Shown in pieces: positions 11,242 to 24,132 of a stretch of 64,000 nt of DNA. The position numbers and the translations under genes were made by a program. The DNA comes from Gigaspora rosea. Lineage: Eukaryota; Glomeromycota; Glomeromycetes; Diversisporales; Gigasporaceae. The notes under the pieces were generated by a model. That model saw only the letters and a program-made list of their open reading frames with translations, did no database searches and had not been told where the DNA came from. Each line of letters begins with the position of its first letter. Position 1 is the first letter of the stretch. The DNA is taken from assembly GCA_003550325.1 (NCBI GenBank), contig QKWP01000497.1, positions 53,145-117,144 of the forward strand, written 5' to 3'.

Positions 11242-12516
11242 TAGGCTTCCGCATGGGCTGGGTAGAGCCGGGTACTAGTAGTACTCTAACCCTACCCATT
11301 TCTACATGGACCCATTTGTCTAAGCCCTACCCTTACCCTAGAGCTCAGTTTTCGATGTCCGTGCCTGGCCCATTAGGCTACAGGTACCCTTTGGACTGCT
11401 CACGGGCCTCAATTATTATTGCTCAAAAATGTAACTATCGAATTTCTATATAGTTTTTTTAGCATTTTATAATATATTTGCTTTTTATAAATAATTTTAT
11501 TGCAAATAAATTTCATTAAGACATTAAAATTTTCAGATTTTACTAGTTTGTATAATCACAATCACAAATATTTGATGGTACTTTCATACTTCTACAACAA
11601 GCCAATATCTAATTGACACCTATTATTGCGTGTAAATTATGGATTATATAAAATTTTAGAGCCCAATTACAGTTCAAAACTACACATGTAAGCTAAGCGA
11701 TATTAAGCATGATGCATTATAATTAATTAGATTCGAATATTAAAAACCTTTTTAGATCTATGATATGTGAATTTCTATTACTTTATTCAAAAAAAATTTG
11801 CTCAGAGTTTTTATAGATCAAAAAAAAAATTTGCCTATAATTTCTATAAAATCAAAACAAAAGAATTTTTTTAAAAGAAAATTTTTAAAAGATCCGTAAA
11901 AGCTTAATCGAAAAACATTTATAAATACTTATTTTCCATATTTAAATAGTTTCTTTGGCACATTAGCGGGTTATCGTATCCGGGTTTAATAAAATACAGT
12001 TATCGTCAATAATACGACTTGCACAGACATCTGTTCTGATGCACGCTTGTAGCAGGTATAGCTAAAAGGTCTTAGGCCATTTAGTGCGCTAGTACTTTAG
12101 TGTGGTAATACTTAGTTCTTTGGTACTTTAGTGTATTGGTAATCTCAAAAGTTGAGCATTGGCAATTCAGTGTGTTGGATGACAGCAATTTAATAGTAAT
12201 TTAATACCAGATATGTTATGCATTGGTTATCGTTATTAATAATTATTGGATTAAACCAAAGAATTACTAATTTGTATATATATATTCACCACACGTGGAT
12301 TATTATTAGTTGTTAAGCACGTGAATGCTTTAACAGGTACCCGTGAGCCAAAAGGGCAGGGTAGCAATATTACTCTAGCTCTACCTGTCTGTATAACAGC
12401 TTAGTACCTGGAGCCCTTACCCTTACCTGTGGGTTCAAAAATCAATACCCTGGCCCAGCCATTGTGGTACTACCCCATGGGTATCTGTGGGTAGCCCAGG
12501 CTTATGCAGAAGCCTA
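11242..12516. mobile_element. hAT MITE nested in the LINE, 1275 bp
   Basis: The left end taggcttccgcat with gggctgggta matches the inverted right end tacccacag...agcccaggctt with atgcagaagccta. The flanks are an 8-bp duplication with one difference (cagctaat 11234-11241, tagctaat 12517-12524). Subterminal GC-rich gggtac/gtaccc and ctaccc motifs occur near both ends. The interior is AT-rich. LINE coding resumes directly after it (WNTIKLSIIEAANRSIPRKK). An open frame at 11253-11453 lies wholly in the subterminal repeats and is not a gene. Confidence 0.88.
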
Positions 12517-13099
12517 TAGCTAATAAATCAGGCTTGGAATACCATTAAATTGAGTATTATTGAAGCAGCTAATAGAAGCATACCGAGAAAAAAGATGTAT
12601 AATAACCCATGTGCAAAGAAGGTTCCAACAAGAAATCTAAGCTTTCTTTGTTGATTTTCAAATAAGCAAGTGGATGCATTTAGCAAAAAAGAACAATTTC
12701 AAGATTATATCAGATAAGGAAAAACTAGGCATTAACTAGATATCGCAAAACAAAACAAGAAGTTCAATCTCGATATCCATGGCTGCTGATGGGGTTCTGA
12801 AAGATTGGTATAATGATATGAAAGGATAGTGGTGAATTATTAATAAGAAAAGATCAGAAGAAATAGAAAGGTAGAAAAGGAAAGAAATAGAGGATTGTAT
12901 AGAGTGTAGATACAAGATAAAAGCCAATAACCAGGGAAAGATACTAAATAGTCTGTTAAACTGACCTCACAGTAAAGTTGTGATGGATAGACTCTTTAAA
13001 GAAGAGGGAGCAACTAAAGTTTTAGTAACAAGTCCAAGTAAAGTCCTTGAAAAAACAAAAATGCATTATGAAAACCAAATGAGAGCACAGAAGCTGCAA

Positions 13100-14700
13100 A
13101 GCTTCTGTAGAAGGAGTATATAGTCACAAATTTACAAACAAATGAATTGTATTCAGAGTACTTAGTTCCAAGATATACTATCAGAAATTACAGAAGAGGA
13201 GTGGTCTGGTCCTACAAAGTCTTAAAACCAAAACGGCTCCTGGTATCTCAGGTATTACTTATAGCTAAGGATGGCAAAGTCCTTAAGTCTGGGACTTTGG
13301 GACCTGGTTTTGGGACCTGGTCTTTAAAGACTAGGTCCCAATTTTAGGACCTAGGTCCATAGGTCTACAATAGGTCCTAATATAGAACTTAAAAATATTA
13401 GTAATAAAATGGTAAACAAAGAATTTTAATTAGTTAGAAAGTATTAGAACTAAGTCCAAGAACTTTATCCTATTGGTCGAGCATAAATTCTGGGACTTAT
13501 TATATGAGGACCTGGTCCTTAGGTCCGTGTAATAGAACTTACAAGTCCTAGGACCAAGACCGGACCTGGACTAACTTTACCTACTTATAGCCTGATTAAG
13601 AATGCCAGCCCCTCTACTCAACGCTCCTTCTGCTAGTTTGCAAATTATTGTATTATAGAAGTGACATTTCCTAAAAAGTAGAAATGCGTGCAAATATACT
13701 AAATCCCACAGGGTACAAGCTGGAATTATGATTTGGGAAATACTAGACCAATCGCTCTTTTAGAAACTTTCAGAAAATGCATAATGAAGATTTTGACAAA
13801 TAGACTATCAGCAGTCCTAGTTAAACACCAAATTTTAAAAGGATGGAATTTGCCGGTTTGCCTGGAGGCTCAACTGAACATCCAGTACATATAGTTAATA
13901 TGATAGCAGAAGATGCAAAGGAAAAGGATGTAGAACTGTGGCTAGTGCTACAGGATATGAAAAAGTTGTTTGATTCGGTCTCGCTCAGTATGTTAAAGAG
14001 AGCGATGAAAAGAATCATAATACCAGACAAAGCAATAGGGTTAGTTTTATCGCTCTTTGAAAATTACTTATTAAAAATCATAACGGCAACAGGCCTTATA
14101 GAGCCGGTAGAAATGGTGGATGAAATTGAGCAAGGGGAGGTTTTCTCCCCACTGCTTTGGTGCATTTTTTATGATCATCTTTTGGTAAGGGTTCAAGAGT
14201 TAGCTCAATTGGGTTATTATATTAGTACCTCAGAACCTAGGCTAGAACCAAGAGATCATATTCAAAAAAAAGAGATTAAGGTAGCTGTGGTAGCTTACAC
14301 AGATGACACTACTTGGTTGGTATCAAACAAGCAGGTCATAAAGAAGATACTGTCAATAGCAAATAAGTTCTTTCAAATTAATGATATTCAAATTAATATA
14401 AAAAAGTCAAATTTGATTGTTTTTAATCCAAAAACCAAAGCAAAAGATAAAAGTATTACATTTGGTAGTAAATCTATCGCCGAGGAGAAGCCGCATAATA
14501 TAACAATATTGCTAGGTATTTGGTTGAATAGCAGATTGAATGAAAGACAAATATTCTTAAAAGCTAAAGGAATAGTGCAACAGACAGTACAAACATTGTG
14601 ATGGAAAAGGTTGACAGCTAGCCAATTGGCGTATATCAACAACATGTGCATTATTTCTAAACTATGTTATTTGCTTCAACTCTCAAGAATGTCAAAAGTA
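13100..14700 (+). pseudogene. LINE reverse transcriptase domain (decayed)
   Basis: RT motifs occur in order: a TAPGISGITY finger motif before the nested MITE, NTRPIALLETFRKCIMKIL, then in the open stretch 13843-14601 LQDMKKLFDSVS (motif A), IEQGEVFSPLLWCIFYDHLL (motif B) and YTDDTTWLV (motif C with both catalytic Asp). Downstream are the INIKKSNLI and FGSKSI motifs of the palm and thumb. In the family this enzyme copies element RNA at the nicked target. The catalytic YxDD centre is preserved, but stops lie upstream and at about 14601. Confidence 0.88.
13266..13583. mobile_element. hAT MITE nested in the LINE RT, 318 bp
   Basis: A perfect 8-bp target duplication cttatagc lies at 13258-13265 and 13584-13591. 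The ends are imperfectly inverted (taaggatggcaaagtcc against ggactaactttaccta). The interior is packed with ggacctggtcc/ggacctaggtcc motifs in both orientations, likely subterminal transposase sites. The insertion splits the RT finger motif APGISGITY from SLIKN. Confidence 0.88.
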
Positions 14701-15836
14701 TTGATCAACAAAATTCATTAGCCGATTATTAGGTTAGCAAAGAATAAACTTGAGCTCCAGATCACGACACCTAATTAGGTGGTAATACACAAAAATATTG
14801 GAAACTTTCGAACTTTTGAGGCTGAGTTATTAAATAAGCAAATTACTAGCATTCACAATCGATTAAATGATGAAAGTCAGATCAGTGCAATTACGGAAAT
14901 TAGAATTGAGCAAGGTCACAAACTGGCTGGTTTGGTGAAGGACTTTGGACTCCATAATGTTGAAAATTCAAATCTTTTGAAAAAGCTATAGAAATTTAAC
15001 CAAACTATATTGGTATTGTTAAGAGCAAAAGAAATTAATATCTCTATTAGAGCATCACAAGGTAGCTGGAAGCTATATGGTACTGGTATAGCAATTCGCA
15101 GTTTGCTTAGAGATAAAATAGTAATCAAATATGCCAGGGAACTGGTGGCTCTTGACTTGTTTTTCCTGGGCCAACTTCTCAATAGACAGGGAAATGTACT
15201 CATCTCTTGAAGCCAATATATGCGGTTGAAAGACAAATCGAATAGAAGAAGGATATCTCAATAGTTCAAGAACATTGAGAAAACAGTCCTTGCAAATTCT
15301 TCCACAAGAGAAATAGAAAGGAATTTCAAATTTTAGAAGGGAATAAATTAGTGCCCGTGATTAAGCGAAAGAAGATTTCATTAGATAAGAGGAAAAAGGA
15401 ATGAGTACTAATGAAGAATGGAGAGAGCAAAATAGATATACAAAGAGTAGTTGGGAAAAAAGATAATGAAGTGCTATTAGAAGAAGGGCTATCTGTCAAT
15501 AAGGAGGAAAATAAAATTAGACTAGTAGCGAATCGAGCAAATGAGGCAGATAAGGTGCAGATGTGATAGATTCCGAAGGAAGAAATTTTCATAGCAATAA
15601 CACAAGAGAGTGATTGGGCTTTTGATATATTGACAGATATAATTGAAAGCTCATTAGAGAAGGGAATAGTTAAGAAGGAGGAAGTAGATAGAATCTCTAA
15701 AGCAAGCCTTACAGCAGTAATAAGTATAGATAGAATAGAAGTAGAACTGATAAAAAAACAAAAATTTAGTTATTATTGTAAGAATCTGCTACTAGAGCAG
15801 TTAAATAGAAATATTAGTGTAGCAGAAAAGTCATTA

Positions 15837-16330
15837 GTGTTTTATACAGATAGTTCATTGCAAAAAGGAATTTTAGAAAATGGAATGAGTTGTAAGCGAG
15901 GTATAGGATGGATTTAGGTTGGTAAAGACAGAAAGGAAATGATCCAGAAGAGGAACCTCAGTATACAAGGATGGCCTTCTTCGGCAAGAACTGAATTAGC
16001 AGCAATCTGGTAGTCTTATTATTATCTCCACAAGATAGTGAAATCAAAATTTATACTGACAGTGCAGCTGCAATCCTAGGAATTAATAGGAGTGAAAGAT
16101 TCAAATCAAATAAAGAGTGGCTGCGCCAAAAGAACTACAATTTGTTACTCAAGATCCTTGACACAAAACGAATTAAAAATTTAAAGGTGGAAATGGTTAA
16201 AGTCAAAGGGTATAGTAATAATTATTGGAATAATAGAGTAGATGTACTAGCGAAAGAAGGTCAAGCAGCTCCTCTTCTTGTGGTACAGAATATGGAACTA
16301 AGCTCAAGAATTAGGTACAATATGTACTAG
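15837..16330 (+). pseudogene. LINE RNase H domain (decayed)
   Basis: FYTDSSLQKG begins the domain (first catalytic Asp) and KRGIGWI follows. After a stop, the segment around 16000-16075 reads like TELAAIW and IYTDSAAAI (the Glu and second Asp motifs). Then KVKGYSNNYWNNRVDVLAKEG matches the C-terminal helix with the last Asp. RNase H removes RNA from the RNA/DNA hybrid in LINEs of this type. The domain spans two or more frames. Confidence 0.78.
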
Positions 16331-16500
16331 CAAGACAATCTTGTTGAAATGCCAGTGTGAAAGGTCATAAAAAAATTGAGGACACTATGATAGTGGCAGA
16401 TTAGTGAATGCTAAGCGTCTCTAGTTGGCTGGAAAAGAAAGACTACCACCATACATGAGCATGGGAAGGTCTTTGAAGAAGAATTAAAAAGCAAAGTGGC

Positions 16501-16698
16501 ATGAGATGTACCTCAATATATAAAGAAAGGAAATTCAATTTCTTGATCAAGTGTTTGCATGGTAGGCTTCTGACTTTTAGTAATCTTAAGATAACACGTC
16601 CAGATCTCTATAAAGATAATATATGTAAAGTATGTGGGAAAAATGCCAAGAAAATGCAGGAACATTTGGCAGTATGTGAAGCTCAGGAGACACGGTGA
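16501..16698 (+). pseudogene. LINE C-terminal CCHC zinc-knuckle segment
   Basis: The segment FLIKCLHGRLLTFSNL is followed by CKVCG and EHLAVC, a C-x2-C-x9-H-x3-C arrangement. This is the zinc-binding motif seen after RNase H in many LINE ORF2 proteins. A basic C-terminal stretch with a WRKRYVKIVKWE motif continues at 16860-17219. Frame changes separate these parts. Confidence 0.7.
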
Positions 16699-17532
16699 CA
16701 AAAGATTGAGAAGACAGTTGTCAAATTCATACTTGTGCTTCTAAATGAAAATGTAAGAAGAATTGAAGTTTCAATACAGCAGCTCCATGATTCTCTTTTC
16801 GGTGCCAATATACGGGAAAAAAAGAAAGAAGATAAGGCCTTATAAGGGGCTTATATAAGGTGTGTACTGAAGAAGACTTATTTAAATTAGGCCTTATAAG
16901 TAACAACATAAAATTGATCTTGCAGTATTTTCCTCTTATGGCATGGGATTATTTTCATGAAATAATCTGGAGAAAGAGATATGTTAAAATAGTGAAATGG
17001 GAACAAAACAAAGGAATCCAGAAGACGCACAAGAGAAACTGGCAGGGAAAGAAGGCTCTGTTTTCAAGAAGTATTGTTGAAAAGAAGAGGCAGAAGAGGG
17101 ACCCTAATTCAAACCATGCGGAAAACTCTACTAGCGAAAGTGAAAGGAATAATGAAGAATTAAAAAGAAGGAGGATAGAGCAGAAACAAAGCTCTTATAA
17201 TTTGTGCATGTGGCAATAGGTAATAGAAAGCCATTTTGGTGTGGTAATAAGAACTGGATTAACACAGCCCCTAGTTTCTGAATGATCTTAAACTAGTGCA
17301 GTAGGTTGCACTTGGCGACTTAGGATAGCCGGGTAATGTCAGGCTTGCAAATTAGAAGTAAACAAGTGTATTAATGTAGTGATATACTTAGTATCTTAAT
17401 AAAGTACTGGCGAAACTGCCAAAGTGAAAAAAAGGGTTTCAATTTTAACTATTTATTTATAATTTTTTTATATTAAGATAAAGAAAGATCTAAGCTACTT
17501 TTTGATATAATTTTTCTTATCATTTTATAGTA

Positions 17533-18124
17533 CAGTTAGATCTCTATAAATGCAACCTCTATAAATATAATACTTTTTAAAATGCTTGTTTTTGTCTTGT
17601 CTATAAGAAGTAATTAGTATTAAATGCACATTCTATATTCTGTAAATGCATGTTCTTTAAATAAATTTTATATTATACTACCTTTCTAAATGCACATAGC
17701 TAATCAAATTTTAGTATTTAAAATAGGTTATATATAGAGTTTTTGTCTTGAAAATCAAGTTATGATATTTTTTAATAGAGTTAATTTAGACAAAAACAGA
17801 CCAAAATGCAGGGCTATATTCATATGTAAATTTACCTTTTAGCTTATTGATTTAATAGTTTATTTAATAAACTATTGAATCAATAAGCCAAAAAGTAAAT
17901 TTATATATAAATACGCACTGCATTTTGGTTCATTTTTGTTTGAATTAACTCAATTAGAAAATGCCATAATTTGACAAAGACACTATATAGTTTTTAGTAA
18001 AAGTTATATAAACTTGATGATCTATATTTTAAACCTGCAATTTAATTGGCTTTCTCTAAATACAATACTTTTTTAAATGCATATTGTAGGCTGTCCAAAC
18101 ATATTGTATTTATGAAGTTTGCTG
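17533..18124. mobile_element. pogo/Tc1-like fold-back MITE, 592 bp
   Basis: The left end cagttagatctctataaatg and the right end ttgtatttatgaagtttgctg are inverted relatives. They are flanked by TA (17531-17532 and 18125-18126). The centre is a strong palindrome (17778-17951) with arms starting gagttaatttagacaaaaac and a loop near 17864. The subterminal ctctataaatgcaacc motif matches the element at 5799. Confidence 0.65.
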
Positions 18125-18214
18125 TAAATTTAGTTTATTATAAATTTTTAAAAAATTTTATTTTTTTTAAAAAAAATAATAAAATTTTTTTTAAAAAAAA
18201 AATTATTTTTACAC

Positions 18215-19205
18215 CAATATGCAACTTTATAAGCTTGTACTATGCAACTGGATTGCTATATATATGCTAAATATATAGTTAAAATTTTAACTTAATTGAA
18301 TTAGTATCATAGTTGTTAAAATCTAAATTAAAAATTAATTTATTATAATAAAGTTATATAGTAATTTTATATGAGTTTAAAAAAACACACCACTAGTGCC
18401 AATACTATAATAATTTTTACCAATCACATTTTTTAAATGCAGTAAATCTTGTATAATATAAATTTTTTGCCATTTTGCTATTTTTTTTTAAAAATACCTT
18501 TTAACTCAAAATTTTATCTATAAAACCCCCTTTTTTTAAAAAAAATTCTTTGTAAAATTTCACTATATACTATGCTTTCTAGCTAATAACTCTATCTTCA
18601 CATTATACTACATACTAGTATTGAAAACCAGTAGTGCATTTTAGTAAACTCGATTTTATATATATGATGCAAGAAGCCTATACTAGACAATAAAATAGTA
18701 TAACTTTAAAATGCATCAACTTTTTGTAGAGACAATATTTTTAAAAGATATTTGGCAAATTTGTAGAGCTTATTATTATGAACAAAGTTACTAGTCAGAT
18801 TTTTAAAATGTTGCCTTTATAAAAAGTTATAGCACTTTAAAGTTAGTTAAAATTGAAACACATAGTAATTATATATAAAACAATAGTAATCTTTAAAACA
18901 CATTAACTTTTTATAAGAAGGTATTTCAAAAAAATATTTGGCAAATTTATGGAACTAATATTGCTCTACAAAGTTACTAGTCAGTTTTTTAAAAAACCTT
19001 TTGCACAAAAAATTATAGTGATTTAAAATTGAAACATATGTTGAGTATAGTCTTCTTGCACTATAGTAATTATTATTAAATATTTAAAAATTTATATTTT
19101 AACAACTACTAATTCAATTAAGCTAAATTTTAACTATATATTTAGCATATATATAAGAATACACTTGTAAAATATAAACTTACATAATTGCAAATTAGTA
19201 ACATA
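18215..19205. repeat. Fold-back structure with internal direct duplication
   Basis: The arm at about 18215-18335 (ttgctatatatatgctaaat, agttaaaattttaacttaat) reappears inverted at about 19085-19205. Between the arms, two direct copies of about 140-160 bp lie at 18703 and 18890. Both contain atatttggcaaattt and acaaagttactagtcag. It probably is an old fold-back transposon, but I cannot find a target duplication. Confidence 0.55.
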
Positions 19206-19531
19206 AATCAATTTATTTTTAAAAGGTATTTTATGCTTTTTTTAAAAAAAATAAAATTTAAAAATATTATAATACAACAAAATATATATAAAAAGGTAAT
19301 AACTTTTATATTAAGAAATGGCTTTGACCTTGTTTTTTTTAGTACAAAAATTATAAATAGATAATTAAAAATTAAATAATTTTTATATATAGCTAATAGA
19401 TAAATTAATTTTTTAATTTTAGTGTATTTATATTATTGCATTTTACAAATTGAAAAAATAAGTAATTAATAAAAGTTTTTACAAAAATAAAATTTTTTAA
19501 TAAAATTATATTTAGGATTTTGATGAATTTA

Positions 19532-19811
19532 GCAGGTTGCGATATCGCAGGTTAATATTTAAAAAAAATTAAAATGATTATTAGTTAGAGTTAGGGTCTG
19601 AACTAGTATTAATATTAGATTAGAGGGTGCATATATATATGCAAAATTAAGTGCTAAAAATTTTTAATTAGAAGCCCAAGACTAGATTACATAATGAAAT
19701 TTCAATTATTTAAAATTTTTGATTTTTTTTGTAATTTTTGTTCATTTTGTTACACAAGATCCTTTGATCTAATTGACAAATCATATTAACCTGCGATATT
19801 TAACAACCTTC
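19532..19811. mobile_element. Small inverted-repeat element, about 280 bp
   Basis: The left end caggttgcgatatcgcaggt with taatat is mirrored at the right by atattaacctgcgatatt and taacaacctt. The match is close to 30 bp with a small indel. No secure target duplication was found, so the superfamily is left open. The interior includes gttagagttagggtctg. Confidence 0.6.
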
Positions 19812-20123
19812 TATATTTAAATATTTTCTAAAGCATGTATAATAAATAAAGTTATTAAATATTTATATTAAATTTTAAAAAAAATTATTATAAATAGATT
19901 GATATATCTACATTTTTGTACTAAACCATATTAATGTATAAAATTTTTAAAAATATTTTAAATTTTGATAAAAATAGATCAGAAACAACTATTTAACATT
20001 TTAGCAGCCAAAATATCCACTATTTGCTGATGGCTTAAGGAATAATATCATAGTTTTTGTTATGAAAATACTTTAATACTATTGGCTATTTATACTATAT
20101 ATATATATAGAACATAATAAAAT

Positions 20124-20901
20124 AAGTATATAAGAAACTCGTATTCGATAGATTCCGAAATAACTATTACACAAACTATTTATATGGGCAATTGAAATTT
20201 GATATACAATTGTAGTCTAAAAACTGGCAATTTCACCATCCGTTTAACCATAATAAGTTAAACTCAAGGCACCCCCGTTTATAAGTAAAATTTCTTTTTT
20301 GAGTGTTTCTAGTAGAAAACCTTTTCTAATCGTTTTCAATCGCTTTCTCCAGAAAGTTTTCATAAGAACAAAGGTAGGGCATTTGATAATTGGCTAAGTT
20401 TATTGAGTTTCTACTATGTTTAAATTATGAAGCCAAACAATAGATTTATAAATTGTTAAACGTGAGTGTTATACTAACATAAAACTTTATACATTTATTC
20501 AACAGGCTACGCAATATAAATACTTTAACACGGTTTATTTTACCTGAACTACGACACATATACGTATTATATATCAATATCAAACAAAAAAGAAATTATC
20601 TCTTATAATCAATACAATGGTAATTACAGTAGTATAGGCTATAGAGTAGTAGCTTGTTAGATGTAACGCGTTTTTCAGTAAATTCTAATGGTTGAAATGT
20701 TACTGTAAAATAAAATTACTTTAGTATTAAAAATGCTTTGCTTTCGTTAATAATAAATTTATTTTTTCGCGTATTTCGCGTATCGAGAGAATTTTTAATT
20801 GATTTGATTGGTTAATAATCACGTTTGGGTCTACATCAATTAGCCAATCACACAAATGTTATAACCAGTGATTTTCCGTAAAAATACGAGTTCTTATACG
20901 C
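20124..20901. mobile_element. Candidate 9-bp-TSD element, 778 bp
   Basis: The ends aagtatataagaaactcgta and tacgagttcttatacgc are inverted with small differences. Flanking copies of taataaaat (20115-20123, 20902-20910) form a perfect 9-bp duplication, as made by Mutator-type transposases. The duplication is AT-only, so chance is possible in this background. The interior shows no reading frame. Confidence 0.55.
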
Positions 20902-20910
20902 TAATAAAAT

Positions 20911-23306
20911 AGGAACCCTTTTTCTTCTAATTTCCTGCACTTCTCTCAATAACTTTAGAATTATTTAATAATTATAATAGTTAAAGAAATAGTTAAAACA
21001 CTAGATTTACAAATATTAGAGATAGTTAAAATATTTATTATTGGTCTAATTATATAGTACAGATTATATTTAAGCAATAATTTTCTAATTATTAAACTTA
21101 TACAATTTAGCATGCTCTTTAATTTAATTGAATAAGTTTAATAATTTTGAATTTATTTTTTATTTTAGTATTTTTAAAAATAAAATTTAATAAAGTTTTA
21201 TTTTGCAAACTTATAATTTTATATATAGCTTATATAGATAGCTTTGTCAATAATATTTTAATTTAAAATGTATTCTATAGTGAAATATAATTGAATTGTA
21301 CATAAATATTACTATATGTTTAATTTAGTTAATTAGCAATTTTGTATATTTTAGCTAATTCATACAGCTTATAAAAAAATATAGTTTAATCCATCTTTTT
21401 TCATTATAATATGAACTCTCTTAACTAGCTAATTTAATTAAAATTGAATTTGTCGATTAAATTTAAATATTTAAGATATTTTAAAACTAAATTTTATAGA
21501 ATATATTTCTAATAACTAATTTACATTTCACAATCAAAAACTCTTTCTGCTTCCCTGTGACCAAAATTTTAGCTAAAAATAGTATAGATAAAGTACAGAA
21601 TAGCCGGCGAACACGAACGTATGATAAATAAAAGAAATCTATTTGATAGAGTTTGATGATGCAGATCACTTACTAATAACTAAAACACACATTCAAGACT
21701 TTCTATAAAAAAAATCATGCACATATGACAGATAGCATAAGGTTCAACAATTACTTGAGCGATAAACATAAAGTTAGCCGTATGAATTTTTTGTACATAA
21801 ATTCAAAATAAAGTTTACATAGCAATGCATAAATCGATTTATAGAATCAAAAGTCGATTTAACTTAAAAAGATCTTACAAGTCAGATAGCGCAATACTTA
21901 TTAATACAAGATAGCTGCGCGACATAGTCGTGCTTAAACTAGAAACGTAACATAATTGACTCTATTTTATACAATCACGCTGTTATTATTATCTCTGACT
22001 TATTTTAGATATTTTACCGAATTTTTTTTTTTTTTGTGTTTTTAGAAATTTTTGAAAAAGACTGCTCTCAATTGACATTAAATGATCCCGGATATTATTT
22101 GGATCACTTGTCATGTGAACCCACCCGGGTTCTACTCGAGTAGCATCACCATTTCTAAGAATTTGTTATCTGATCTAAGATCTATGTACTGTAATATAAG
22201 ATAATTTAATTGTTCTAATTGTATTGACGTTTGATTTTAAAATGATATTATTTTGATTTGGCTAGACGCATAGTTACTATAAATTGAAATGCAAATATTA
22301 TTATTATTATTATTGTTATTATTATTATTTTATTTTGAGTTCAAACCTGTAAAATCAACAATACACTTGATCCTTAAACCCTAAATTTCATAACTAAAAA
22401 TTTATCAAATTTTACAAACGTCATGACATATCATAATATATCTATCAATATACAAAAAAACAAAAATAATAAAAATAAAAATAAAAATAAAATAAATAAA
22501 ATAAAATAAAAAACAGTAAAACGAATTTTTTTTTGTTTCTAAAAGATAATTTGCAGTGATAACATATGAACCATATACAACGGCAATGGTAATGCATAGA
22601 TTAGGTTGCATAATAGTTATGAAAAATTACCTAATAACAAATACTACCATTCACAAATCCCGGGTTTCTTATTCATATCACTAAAAAAAAATCTATTAAA
22701 GAGTATTTATATTTTTCAATAATTATACCAGGCTGCCTAAACTTCCAAATTATAACATTAATACATATAGTATAATACGGACTCAGATTCTTACTAAACA
22801 CAAGTTTTTTTTTATCAAAGTTTCATAAAGTACATAGTAATTTATTACTACAAACGAATATCAACTTCATCAACCTCAAGTAGTATAAATTTACTATATT
22901 AATGAGCGTACTGATATATGCTAACATGTACATAAATTTCATTATTTGCATGAATGTACGTACGTACGTTAAATTTCAATATCTGATATTGTTTAACAGA
23001 TCACAGTTTCAACTTTTATCAAATCAAACTTATGAATTTGCACACAACCATACTACGTTTCTGGTTTTTACGAATTTACGAAATTTCATGAAAATCTTTT
23101 CCGTTTTAGGAGATGAATCACAGTCATAGGTTAAGACACTCGTTTCTTTGTTTTTTTCTCTTCGGGCCGATCCGTGTCGATCAAAACAAACAATTTTATC
23201 TGATAGGTAGAGTTTGGGGCACAGAAGCATGGTATACCTCAGAGGGCATGCCCCTAGGGCGTGTCTATAAGCATGCCCAAAGACAAAAGGCACGCCAAAT
23301 CACATG
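20911..23306. other. AT-rich DNA, no gene seen
   Basis: No coding region is recognisable. It holds an ATT-type microsatellite near 22290-22330, an A-rich (aaaataaa)n stretch near 22460-22510, and a short gtacgtacgtacgt run near 22957. Short open frames at both ends are in low-complexity or unremarkable sequence. Confidence 0.6.
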
Positions 23307-23346
23307 ATCTAGACTAGGGATGAGTACGGTCCGGTCATGACCGGTT

Positions 23347-23569
23347 ACAGCCGTTTTCATAATTTCTGGACCGCCTAAAAATTTTTTCGTTTCCCGAAAC
23401 CTCTTCGATCCCGCTCTAAGAATCACCTACCTTTTGGAAACTACTTCACTGTCTCCGTATCGAAGTTACAAGCACAGCGAAATAGTTTCCGAAAAGGTAG
23501 AACGGGATCGAAGAGGTTTCGGGAAACGAAAAAATTTTTAGGTGGCCCAGAAATTATGAAAACAGCTGT
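23347..23569. repeat. Long palindrome with arms of about 105 bp
   Basis: The left arm acagccgttttcataatttc...gtttcccgaaacctcttcga is mirrored almost base for base on the right (tcgaagaggtttcgggaaac ... gaaattatgaaaacagctgt). The loop is near 23458. The GC content is higher than its surroundings. It may be a separate fold-back element captured by the hAT element. Confidence 0.8.
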
Positions 23570-24038
23570 AATGACCGTGACCGATATTAGCCGGTCAGAG
23601 CGGTTTGGCTGGCCGGTCAATTATGACCGATGGAAACTTCTTAATATTCTGGTTGATAAATGAATAATTATTGCTTAAAATCCATATTGATGTATCTGTT
23701 AAATAGAAAATCAAAAATTTTTCAGATTGTGTGACTTTGCATGATTAATGATATGATTCATTTTTAAATAAAATTTTTTTTATTGATATAAGTGGACAAT
23801 AATGATAAATATAACAATAAAAGAGTATATAAATTAATGTATACTAGGTTATCAGGAGCTGATAGATGTCCGAAGCAATAATATGTATACTGTATATAGT
23901 CTGTTATGTAAATAATATGTCGTGTAACCAGCATATGTACTGTGATTGGATATTGCTACAGACATTGCCGTAGAAGTAGAGTGTCCTCCGCTACGCTTCG
24001 TACAATCACATAATCTGAAAATTTTTTAGGTGGTTGTT

Positions 24039-24132
24039 CATAATTCCGGCCAAATTTGCAGATCATTTGGCCAGAATTATAACAAATCAATTTTAATTCT
24101 GGTCAAATGATCTGCAATTTTGACAGAATTGT
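24039..24132. repeat. Short palindromic repeat, copy 1
   Basis: The arm cataattccggccaaatttg with cagatcatttggccag is mirrored by ctggtcaaatgatctgcaat with tttgacagaattgta. A second copy lies 170 bp downstream. Confidence 0.7.

Larger units (their letters stand above)
7600..17440 (+). mobile_element. Decayed full-length-type LINE (APE, RT, RNase H)
   Basis: The order of parts is: ORF1 remnants with an RRM-like segment (8.3-9.6 kb), AP-like endonuclease (9.7-11.0 kb), reverse transcriptase (13.1-14.7 kb), RNase H (15.8-16.3 kb), CCHC knuckle (16.6 kb), a basic C-terminus and an A-rich tail near 17430. This architecture fits the I/Jockey/Tad side of the non-LTR elements; the exact clade is uncertain. 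Three hAT-type MITEs (10282, 11242, 13266) add about 2.2 kb. All frames carry several stops or frame changes, so the copy is dead. The 5' boundary is approximate. Confidence 0.85.

Noticed and set aside
11253-11453. 66-codon frame rich in Pro, Thr and Ser
   Set aside because: It is inside the subterminal repeats of the 11242 hAT MITE.
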